Below, one piece after another: positions 34,280-43,291 of a stretch of DNA of 64,000 nucleotides. A program made the translations under genes and the position numbers. The notes under the pieces were generated by a model. The model did not search any database and was not told where the DNA came from. It was given only the letters and a program-made list of their open reading frames with translations. The stretch spans positions 26,505,756 to 26,569,755 of the forward strand of contig CM030707.1 in the NCBI GenBank assembly GCA_017979445.1. Reading direction: 5' to 3'. This DNA comes from Akebia trifoliata. Taxonomy: Eukaryota > Streptophyta > Magnoliopsida > Ranunculales > Lardizabalaceae. How positions within the stretch are numbered: the stretch's first letter is position 1; the number at the start of each line of letters is the position of its first letter.

Positions 34280-34310
34280 CGGGGTTGGTGCCTAACACCT
34301 TCCAACCCCG
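34280..34310 (+). promoter_or_regulatory. Conserved U5 hairpin (S1), covarying stem
   Basis: Perfect 9-bp arms cggggttgg and ccaaccccg enclose loop tgcctaacacctt. The loop is identical to T1 and T2 3', but the arms are different bases that still pair. Confidence 0.82.
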
Positions 34311-34467
34311 TAACATGATCTCCGGATTCAGATTTCTATAGTAGATTAGTTCTTTTTATCCATTGTAGGGTCAATTTGGTTCCTAGACCACAATAACTAG
34401 GTGGCGACTCCCAAACCTCAAGGGTCAAAAGCGGATCCGCGCACCCCGCGGATCGAGGGCGCTTTCA

Positions 34468-35078
34468 CTTAGCGCTTAATGTTTGTCCGCTTGAAACCTT
34501 TCGAAAACTTAACGCTGATTGGTCACATGTCAAACCTAACAACAAGGTTGTCCGAGGCTTCGAAAGTTCAAGAAGAGATTCTTTGGGAGAGGTGGACTTA
34601 CCAATCACTATAGGGCCCTACACATTTGAGGTAATGTTTGAAGTCACGGAAATACCGACGACATTCAACTTGCTACTGGACAAGCCATGGATTCACATAG
34701 CAGGGGCTGTACCTTCCTCGTTACACCAAAGGCAAATTCATCATGGGGAAGAGGATGATATCGGTACTAGCAGAAAATCTTATTCCGACTGGGAGAACTC
34801 CAGATGTACCGTTTATAGACATCGAAATGACGAAGGACAAAGTGCTATACCATTCCTATCAATTCGTTGCTGTTAACCACGTGGAAAAGGGGAAGGAGAA
34901 AGTAAAGGCAAAACTATCATGGAAAAATCTGATGATTGGTTGGGTTTTAAAGAAAACAGGTTACCAACCCAGACAAGGGTTGGGACTAGGAGGAAAAGGT
35001 AAACCCATGCCGGTTGAAGCAAGAAAGCATACTTCTTATTTTGGTTTGGGTTTAGGCCTACAAAAAAGGATATAATAG
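34468..35078 (+). pseudogene. pro: T2 protease C-terminal part and G-patch domain
   Basis: After the second TSD copy the protease frame resumes with L-N-V-C-P-L-E-T-F, then V-V-R-G-F. A frameshifted piece (34583-34876) carries L-P-I-T-I-G-P-Y-T-F-E-V-M-F and L-L-L-D-K-P-W-I-H-I-A-G-A-V-P-S, and the frame from 34743 ends with G-Y-Q-P-R-Q-G-L-G-L-G-G-K-G-K and F-G-L-G-L-G, a G-patch. A G-patch between protease and RT is known in Tat elements and is thought to bind nucleic acid. Frameshifts and stops make it non-functional. Confidence 0.78.
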
Positions 35079-36006
35079 AAATAAACGAAAAAAAGAAGGA
35101 GCTTCGACTAGTAAGAAGGAAAAACCGTAAATCAAATGTCTGGAATCTAGGCAGAGTTCCGCATATCAGCATCAGCTTTCCAAAATCACAAACTAGACCT
35201 GACAATTTATTAGAACCGTTGCCAATAAGATCGGTAAAAAAGTCAAAAGTGGTAAACTTCAAACCTATGCACATTCATGAAGACTCAGTTGTTGAGTCCC
35301 AACCATCTTTCGTAGAAGGCATTGATATTTTATTCAATGGGGATTCCAACGAAAGTCTATCAGAGACCGCTCCAGAATCTACCAAAGTGGAAACCACTAC
35401 CAGCCAAGAGAAAGAATCACCCTTTCCCACGGGTATTGACTGGGCATTAGTCGTTATCCCACCAAGTTTAGGAGGGACTATGCCCCAACTTGACAATAAA
35501 GATCAATCGGAAATCATGGTCATCTTCGAGCCACCAACCAAACCACCCAACAAATCACTTTCCCATTTCATCCACCCCCCAGAGAAGGGGAAGTTCTGAA
35601 CAATTGGGAGGAGTTCCCATTAACCCTTGAGGCTGCTGAGGCCTCCAAAAAAAATGCCATTAGACAAATCTAGTTTGTCCGATGATCATAACGAGCCCTC
35701 GTCCTCTGGTAAAGACTGTTTTGAGGGCTCTCTATCTTTACTAATGAATTTGCATGATTGTTCTTCTTACTTCAGGTATCCAAAAAATAACAAAAAAATA
35801 AATATTCTTCAAAAAATAAAAAAATCAAAAATTTCTCAAAAATAAAAAAAAAATCAAAAAGTTTTCAAAATTACAAAAAAATAGATATTTTCTAAAAATC
35901 AAAAAAAGAGTTTTCAAGGGATCTGTCTCCCTCAAATGAGTACCTAGATAAAACAGAATTTGAAAGAGATGAGTATGATTTCAATCTTGAACTCGACTTC
36001 GACCTC
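35079..36006 (+). other. T2 linker between protease and RT
   Basis: Holds an acidic open piece (35219-35599, F-N-G-D-S-N-E-S-L-S type) and then an A-rich stretch at 35780-35910 built of aaaaaatcaaaaa phrases. Ogre elements are known to splice an intron just upstream of RT. The ttacttcag/gtatcc site at 35775 lies in the right region, but I cannot define an intron. Confidence 0.5.
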
Positions 36007-37000
36007 ATGGAGATCGAAAAAGAATCTGAGGATGAAATGGAATACCTACCCAAAGAAATCAAAGACTTGGTAGAACGTCATGAGAAAGGTGTTCAGCCAA
36101 AAATTAAGGATACAGATTCAATTAAACTTGGTATTGAAGAGGACCCGCGAATTGTTAAGATTGGAGCCTTATTAACATCACAGCAGAAAGAAAAAATGGT
36201 CGAATTCTTACGAGAGTATCAAGACGTCTTCGCATGGTCATACAGAGATATGCCTAGGTTAGACACAGATCTTGTTGTATATAAGTTACCAATGGCCTTG
36301 GGAAGCAAGTCGATTAAGTAGAAACTGAGAAAATTGAAACCAGAATGGACCCTCAAGGTCAAAGACGAGGTCATGAAATAGTTCGAAGTCGAATTTCTTG
36401 CAGTCTCTACGTATCCCAAATGGTTAGCTAACGTCATCCCAGTACCCAAAAAAGATGGGAAGGTACGAATGTGTGTTGACTATCGAGACCTGAACAAGGC
36501 CAGTCCTAAGGATGATTTTCCACTTCCACACATCGACACTCTAGTCGATAGTACAACAGGGCACGACATGTTTTCGTTCATGGACGGCATCTCGGGCTAT
36601 AATCAGATAAAAATGGCAGAAGAAAACCAGAAAAAGATTGCATTTATCACACCATGGGGTACTTTCCACTATAAAGTAATGTCATTCGGGCTGAAGAACG
36701 TAGGGGCGACTTACCAATAGGCAATGACCACATTATTCCATGATATGATCCATAAAGAAATGGAGGTCTATGTAGATGACATAATCGCTAAATCTGGCAT
36801 AGAAGAGGATCATCTGGTAAATCTCAAGAAACTGTTCGACAGGCTAAGGAAGTATAGTTTAAGGCTTAACTTAGTAAAATACGTATTCGGGGCAACATCG
36901 GGCAAGCTACTAGGGTTCATTGTCAGTAGAAGAAGCATCAAGATAGATCCGATAAAAACCAAGTATATCCTCGAGATGAAAGTACCCGTTTAGAGAGAGA
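36007..37000 (+). pseudogene. pol: T2 reverse transcriptase
   Basis: Plus-strand pieces 36007-36321, 36469-36720 and 36724-36993 are in register with stops between. Motifs: D-V-F-A-W-S-Y-R-D-M-P upstream, V-P-K-K-D-G-K-V-R-M-C-V-D-Y-R-D-L-N, F-M-D-G-I-S-G-Y-N-Q-I, T-P-W-G-T-F-H-Y-K-V-M-S-F-G-L-K-N, catalytic Y-V-D-D, and L-G-F-I-V-S. The stop at 36319 and the next (K-stop-F) are CAG-to-TAG-like; that after A-T-Y-Q stands where Arg is usual. Tat-type wording throughout. Confidence 0.87.
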
Positions 37001-37600
37001 TGTTTGGGCATTCTTGGGGAGAATACAGTATATTAGCCATTTCATTGCTCAGCTTATACCTATCTGTGAACCAGTTTTCAAGCTACTTAGGAAAGATACG
37101 TCGAACAAGTAGAACAAAGACTATCAAGAAGCATTCGACAAGATCAAGCAATATTTGCTCAATCCACCAGTCTTAGTCCCTCCTACTCTAGGGCGACCTC
37201 TGTTGATGTACATCTCAATGCAAGAAACATCAATGGGGTATGTGCTAGGGCAACATGATGAATCAGGACGAAAGGAACATGCCATCTACTATCTCAGTAA
37301 GAAATTCACCGAATACGAAGTAAAATATTCAATGCTTGAGAAGACTTGCTATGCATTAGTCTGGGCATCTCAACGACTACGACATTACTTGCTCAGTTAC
37401 TCGACTATGCTTATAGCTAGGATGGACCCCCTAAAGTACCTTTTCGAGAAATCGGTACTGACAGGTCGTACAGCGAAGTGACAATTATTATTATTTGAGT
37501 TCGACATCACCTATGTCACTCAAAAGACCATCAATGGGCAAGCCATCGCCGATCACCTTGTCAAGCACCCATTGCCTGATTACTAGCCATTAAAGACAAA
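37001..37600 (+). pseudogene. pol: T2 RNase H (first, Ty3-type)
   Basis: After a degraded connection domain, the open piece 37155-37481 has P-L-L-M-Y-I-S-M-Q-E-T-S-M-G-Y-V-L-G-Q, A-I-Y-Y-L-S-K-K-F-T, E-K-T-C-Y-A-L-V-W-A and L-R-H-Y-L-L, then W-to-stop before Q-L-L-L-F-E-F-D-I. The usual first catalytic Asp of Ty3 RNase H is Glu-like here (Q-E-T-S), a known degeneration in Tat elements that carry a second RNase H. Confidence 0.8.
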
Positions 37601-37639
37601 CTTCCCCGATGAAACCATATTATTCACGGAGATTGAAGA

Positions 37640-38060
37640 CGATGATGACGAACCAAGTTGAAAAATGTACTTCGATAGAGTAGTAAATCAGAAAGAAAAC
37701 GGAATAGGGGCAGTTTTGATCAAGCCAGATGGGTCCCATGTACCGATCCCTATTAGATTGAAATTCCAATGTTCTAACAATGAGGTTGAATATGAAGCAT
37801 GCATAACAAGGTTGAAAGCAGCACTGGATCTCGAGGTAGATAAGATCGATATTTTCGGAGATTCAAGCTTAGTAGTCTATCAGACGACTGGAGAATAGAA
37901 GACCCGAGAGCAGAGACTGGTCCCTTACCACGAGTATCTAGAAGAATTAAGCTTACACTTTAACAGGATCTCATTTAAATACATGCCAAGAGCTAAGAAT
38001 CAATTCGCAGATGCACTAGCTACGCTTGCTTCCATGATTAGTATTTTAGAAGATCTGATC
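37640..38060 (+). pseudogene. pol: T2 second RNase H (aRNH, Tat hallmark)
   Basis: Open piece 37665-37898 and its continuation: Y-F-D-R-V-V-N-Q-K-E-N-G-I-G-A-V-L-I-K-P-D-G, C-S-N-N-E-V-E-Y-E-A-C-I, I-F-G-D-S-S-L-V-V, then R-A-K-N-Q-F-A-D-A-L-A-T-L. The four acidic positions (D, E, D, D) are present; Gly is Arg after the first Asp. Archaeal-type RNase H after the Ty3 RNase H is found in the Tat lineage. Two TGG-to-stop changes interrupt it (before K-M-Y-F-D and after T-T-G-E). Confidence 0.85.
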
Positions 38061-39389
38061 ATCGACCCAATCAAAATTGGAATTCAAGATGAGCCGACTT
38101 ATTGCTTACCCGTTGAAGTAGAAGAATCTGAAGAAAAGCCTTGGTACTCAGACATCAGGAAGTATCTCGAAGATCGAACCCTCCCCTCGGATGCAACGCC
38201 AAATGACCGAAGGACTATTCAGAAATTGGCAAGGTAATTCTTCATCAGCAACGACATTCTGTACAATAAATCTCACCACGAGGTCTTACTTCGGTGTGTG
38301 GTAGAAATAGAAGTGAAACGACTAATTGAGACTATACACGATGAAGTCTGTGGGCCTCACATGAATGTTCATATGCTAGCAAAGAAGATCATGAGGATGG
38401 GATATTATTGGTCGACAATGAAAAGTGTCTGCTATCAGCATGTCCTTAAATGCCATCTATGTCAGATTTATGCCAACAAGATCAATGCTCCGCCTTTAGA
38501 GCTACATAACATGACCACTCCTTGGTCCTTTTCACTCTGGAGAATGGACGTCATCAGGCCAATCTCACCTAAAGCTGCAAACGGGCATCGTTTCATCTTA
38601 GTGGCTATCGACTACTTCACCAAGTGGGTAAAAGCTGCTTCATACACCAACGTCACAAAAAGTAATGTCCTAAAGTTTGTCAAGAACAACATTATCTACA
38701 GATATGGGCTTCCCAGCGGATTGGTAACTGATAATGCCAAAAATTTCAAGAACAAGAATATGGTCAAGATGTGCGAATACTTCCAAATCACTCATCACAA
38801 TTCTATACCCTACAGACCCAAGATGAACGGTGCAGTCAAAGCAGCTAACAAGAATACCAAGAAAATTATCGAGAAGATGGCAGTTACGTACAAAGATTGG
38901 CACGACATGTTGCCTTTTGCACTTCATGTCTATCGAACCTCGTTTAGAACTTCTACCGGGGCAACTCCGTATTCGTTGGTCTACGGAATGCAAGCAGTTT
39001 TACTTGTAGAGGTGGAGATCCCTTCCCTCCGAATCTTAAAGGAAGCAGAGTTAGATGAAACTGAATGGATTCAAACTCGGTTTGATCAACTAAATTTGAT
39101 TGAAGAGAAGCGCCTTGCAGCCATCTGCCATGGACATATCTATCAGCGACGAATAGCTCGTGCCTACAATAAGAAAGTCAAACCTAGAGATTTCTCACCA
39201 GGAAACCTTGTATTGAAGAAGATTTTGCCAATCCAAGAAGATGCCAGAGGAAAATTTAGACCAAACTATGAGGGACCCTTCATCGTGCAAAAGGTAATGA
39301 CAGAAGGTGTTCTGATCCTTATAGAGATGGACGGATAAGTCTTCCCACAATAGATCAATACTGACACTATCAAGAAATACTACGCCTAA
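38061..39389 (+). pseudogene. pol: T2 integrase
   Basis: A 346-codon open frame (38298-39338), extended to a TAA at 39387-39389 past two stops. N-terminal zinc region: G-P-H-M-N-V-H-M-L-A and C-H-L-C-Q. Core: W-R-M-D-V-I-R-P-I (first Asp), L-V-T-D-N-A-K-N-F (second Asp), then M-N-G-A-V-K-A-A-N-K-N, where the catalytic Glu is replaced by Lys. The C-terminus G-N-L-V-L-K-K-I-L-P and Y-E-G-P-F-I-V is the usual Tat end. Open reading is good, but the Glu-to-Lys change (one G-to-A step) predicts loss of activity. Confidence 0.87.
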
Positions 39390-40803
39390 AAACTGACCCT
39401 GAGATGACGAAAGGCCATCTTTGCTATCCCAAACAAATTATCCCTAGTCAACCCTTTTGAGCCATCATGTTTATTTCTTAACCTAAGACTGGGGCAAGTC
39501 AACAACTACAAAACGATACAAAAAAAAGACAAAGGAAAAGAAAATCAAATCAAAAGCATCAAAATACTCCTGGCCCGCATGAGGATAAACTGTGAACGAC
39601 TAAAAATAAAAAAAATCAAAAACTCGGACACTTGATTTGAGCTTGACCCAAATCTCCAGTCTAAACAAGTTCGAGAGACATTGGGAGGAGACATAGATCA
39701 CCTTTTCTAAACAAAAATAGACGAACCCCATGACTAATTCACTCTAAATACATCCAGACCTTAACTTCTTTTGAATCCTTCTACTACCATTAGTCTAAGC
39801 CAACGTTTCGTCCCAACAAAAGTCATTTTTGATCAGGGAACGTTCCAGGGCAACACAATGACAATGGTAGCACCAATGATCTTGCGACTTGGTCCGGACC
39901 TCAAAGTCTTATTAGTCATTGGAAGACTCGAGAGGGGATTCTAGGTCAGATATTCAAAAAAAAGAGTACTTGAAGTGTAGAGTAGTCAATCTCGCGGCTC
40001 AACTTGAGTTGACGAATCACGAATAGTCATCGAAAAACTCGAGAGGGAAATCTAGATCTGTTACTCAAGAAAGAGTGCCACTACAAGAGTAGAATCACCG
40101 ATCTTGCAGCTCAACTTGAGTCACCAAGCCACAAAGACTTAGAGACTCCGAGTAGAATTGTATTGAAAAAAAATGCAAGCATAGTCTGAAAGGGCATAGT
40201 GAAAACCTGAAAGGGCACTATGAGTAAAAGAATCAGACTATGGCAAGATCAAAACCACTGGCATGATGAAAATCCCAAAAAGGACGTCGATGTGCAAAAA
40301 TGTGGAAATCGAATCTGGTGAAAATCGTAATTGACACTAGGGACAATAAGGAAAAATAAAAAAATAAAAAAACTCCTGGCCCGCAAGAGTATAAACTGTG
40401 AACGACAAAAATCTTTCCCAAAACCCGTGGTCCGAGCAGATAATAGTCCTCCAAATACCAAGGCACTGGGGATGACTTTAAAGGAGCCAAAAAATAATTG
40501 ACGTTTATATCCCCTATGTTTGGCAAAAACACCAAAACCATCACAACTAAAGATTTTACAAACTCTGAATTTATCATACTCATTTGATAAAGACATTTCC
40601 TTAGATTTCAAAAAACTACTATTTTGGGCCGATGATGAAAAATCTAGGACTCATTCAACAAAACTTCATATTTTCAAGAACAATAGATATACTTGAGGCC
40701 AAGTAAATACAAAACCTATTTTCTTTGCATTAACCTTTCAACATTTTGCATACATTCAGATAATGAAAAGAAAATACAAAAAGTGTGAGTACAACGCAAT
40801 CGA
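39390..40803 (+). other. T2 region after integrase, no sense gene
   Basis: Contains a diverged direct repeat: ctcctggcccgca.gag..tataaactgtgaacgac at 39566 and 40373, and a roughly 120-bp tandem pair at 39895-40130 (gaagactcgagagggga... / gaaaaactcgagaggga...). A-rich low complexity between. The minus-strand open frames 40233-40611 are overlapping, lack family features, and are not called. This may be the 3' flank of the antisense DUF7745 gene. Confidence 0.5.
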
Positions 40804-42430
40804 TCAAACATCGTGGTAAGAGATGAAAAAAGAGTCAAGGCGTTCCTCCAAAGCACAGATCCGGGTAACCTGGCTCATCATCACTTTTTGAGCATTGGAA
40901 GCATCGCGACTTACCAAATATGCTGCGAAGACATCAAAATGAGGACACTAGGCAAGTCCATCCCTCAACTCAGCTACTTCAGCTCGAAGCCTAACCACTT
41001 CACCATTATCACCAGATCTGAACTGGGCAAGGGCAGATGTCAACCGAGCGATCTCTTTTTGCATTTTCTTCTTGGATTTAAGCCAGATAGCCTGAATTCG
41101 ACGATGATCAGTCTGAGACTCCTCCACTCGATCTCGATAATCAAAAAAGGATGAAGCACCAGGACGTGTTCGGGGAACTATCGACATCGAAGGTCTCCCA
41201 GAAACAAGTTCTCGAATCCAATGAAGATATGTCAGGAATAGGTGTGCTACAAAGATGGGTCGACTCAAAACCTCAACTCGACCCCATTTTTTTACGAGTC
41301 GACTCAAAAGCGCAGTCGACAATGGACCAACCAACTCACTGAAATTCTCAGGGATGAGCACACCCTGGTCATAATCAAATTGACGTAGAACCCGAAGTGG
41401 TACATAATAAGTTGCCTCGTGAAGACCAATCAAAACAAGGAAACGGGCACCGTCAAATGCAATCACAAAAGACCCTCAAGGTTGGAAGGCACCAACCCAC
41501 CTCACTTCATCATCATCAAGGTTACCAATAAAAGAACACCATTCTTCTTTGCCACTCGAGATAAAGGGGGCAACTCGTCTCGACATCATGAGTACGAGGT
41601 CGGCATTAACGCAAAATGGGCGATTAACCACTTCAGTTGAAGCCAAATGATCCATAAATCAAAGCTACAATAACATGAGCATTTTAAACTTTGAAAACTA
41701 ACAAATTCAAGTTTAAATTTAAATTAAAAAAAAAAACTAAGCTAAGTTCAAAATTTACCTGTAGGAGTGGGGCGCAGCCTCGAAAAATTTGATCACGACC
41801 GGAAGAACAGGCCGTGAGGGATTGGAACATCTCGCTCAAAAGCATCGATGCTAACCGGCGTCCCTCCCAGACTTGTTGAATCACGTGAATGAGAGAAAGA
41901 TCTACGATGTCTCCGCCACCCGGAAACAAGAGTTGACTCACCGTCACCAAAGTGAGGGTATTAAAATGAATCAACGGTTTCGAGGAATCCGTGAGGCGTT
42001 CAATCAAGAAAGACTTGGACATCGTCTTCAAAACCGATCCACCATCCAGAATCTTCAAGAACTTGCGGCTTATCCCCAAGAAGTCGGAAGCCTCACTTCG
42101 AAATCCATCACGCAATGGTGGAATCACAACGAGACCCGATATCTCAAGCCCCAACAACACTTCAAACTCCTCGATGGTGGGAGACATTTCGTGCACCCCA
42201 AACCGAAAAAGATTAAGCTCAGGGATCCAATTCCCCAACATGGCATAAATCAAGCTCCATTGCAATGGGACCTTGGGCAAAGAAAGAGTGAACCCCAACT
42301 TATTCAAACACCATTGGGCTCTATCATCATTATCCATGCCATCTATCCAACTAATCAAGAAAGAATCAATAATGCCATACCTTTTCAAGTTGGGAAGAGT
42401 AGAGAGCACCTCTATGGAGTTTGAAGAGAA
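40804..42430 (-). pseudogene. Antisense two-exon DUF7745 gene carried by T2
   Basis: Exon 1 (start uncertain, near 42430 or at ATG 42337, to 41759) reads W-I-P-E-L-N-L-F-R-F, S-P-T-I-E-E-F-E-V-L-L-G, L-L-S-E-M-F-Q-S-L-T-A-C and ends G-C-A-P-L-L-Q at CAG/gtaaat. The intron (41758-41665, 94 bp) ends ttgtag. Exon 2 opens L-(stop for W)-F-M-D-H-L and continues G-L-H-E-A-T-Y-Y-V-P-L-R-V-L-R-Q-F, then a heptad-rich tail (QKEIARLTSALAQ, RLRAEVAELRDGL), ending at TGA 40806-40804. The pattern fits plant DUF7745 proteins of unknown function. Three internal stops (TGA 41661, TGA in Q-P-stop-G, TAG 40950) are single transitions from Trp or Gln. Splice sites and phase 0 are intact. Confidence 0.72.
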
Positions 42431-42542
42431 GCATTGAAGAAGAAGGAAAGTAAAAATCGCCCAAAATGTAATAGAGGGAAGTAAAAGGTGAAATGTTAGG
42501 GCAAAATGAAGATGAAATAGGCTTAAAGTGGAAAGTAAATCA

Positions 42543-42775
42543 TATTGGTCCATGTTTGAAACACGGATAAGCACAAATGTTAAGTGATCCATGCCCAAAA
42601 CACGGATAAAATCAATGTTAGCTTATCCGTGTTGGGAGCACGAATGAAGCAAAATATGACTCGTCCGTGCTTAAGGCACAGATGAAAGCTAAAAACGACT
42701 CATCTGTGCTCCTAACACGGATAAAAGTTGAGAAAAGCTATCTGTGTTGAGAACACGGACCAGAACATTTTAAGC
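42543..42775. repeat. Palindromic ATCCGTGTT/AACACGGAT array, copy 2
   Basis: About five units (for example cttatccgtgttgggagcacg, catctgtgctcctaacacgg) between the two antisense genes, bordered by ttggtccatgtttgaaacac and gaacacggaccagaa. Same family as 27876-28095 and 48300-48480. Confidence 0.85.
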
Positions 42776-43291
42776 CTTGGGGTCTGAGTCATTCGAAGAC
42801 CTCGACAACTCCGGACTACGTAATAGACATCTCATGTCTCGAAATCTCAAAATCATATTAAGAATAGTGGGAATTCCCACGTGCTCGATAAATGCATTCA
42901 AAACTCTCGAAAGCTCTCAAAATATATACCGGGCACATAGGAACTCACCAAGATCATATTGGGCCAGATCAGACCTTAAAGGACCACCTCACTCACCGTG
43001 AACCCCAAACGACTCACACCACTCAAGAATATACTCGAAGGGTTTTGGGACCTTAATCGCACCCTCTACCCGCCCGTAAGCTCACCAACACTCAAACAGG
43101 GCTCAAAAGCCCTGATGATCGGTATCACACCCAAGAAGTTCAAGTCAATTGCACATATGATCATGATAATACAAACAAACGTAAGAAAATAAGAACACAA
43201 ATACACATATATACAAAAGTTTGAAATAGTTACATACAACGTCCAAAAACTAATTTAAAATGTCTGTCTGTTTAGAAGGTACATCAAAAGA
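42776..43291. other. Spacer between antisense genes
   Basis: About 500 bp; likely 3' flank of the PMD gene and 5' flank of the DUF7745 gene on the minus strand. Short plus-strand open frames here are not supported. Confidence 0.45.

Larger units (their letters stand above)
32759..34467 (+). mobile_element. S1: solo LTR of a Tat-type element, inside T2 protease
   Basis: Starts TGTAGACACCCC and ends GCTTTCA, flanked by ctcag (32754-32758) and cttag (34468-34472), a 5-bp TSD with one transition. Removing the insertion and one TSD copy restores an open frame across the protease motif. No internal region or second LTR is present. It carries a TATA box (33861), a tandem AGTCAA-type array, the U5 hairpin (34280-34310) and a gtggcgactcc motif near its end. 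A fragment similar to its first 100 bp lies at 59573. Confidence 0.88.

Noticed and set aside
40233..40611. Two overlapping minus-strand open frames of 116 and 120 codons
   Set aside because: They overlap each other in different frames, have no family pattern, and lie downstream of the DUF7745 gene stop.
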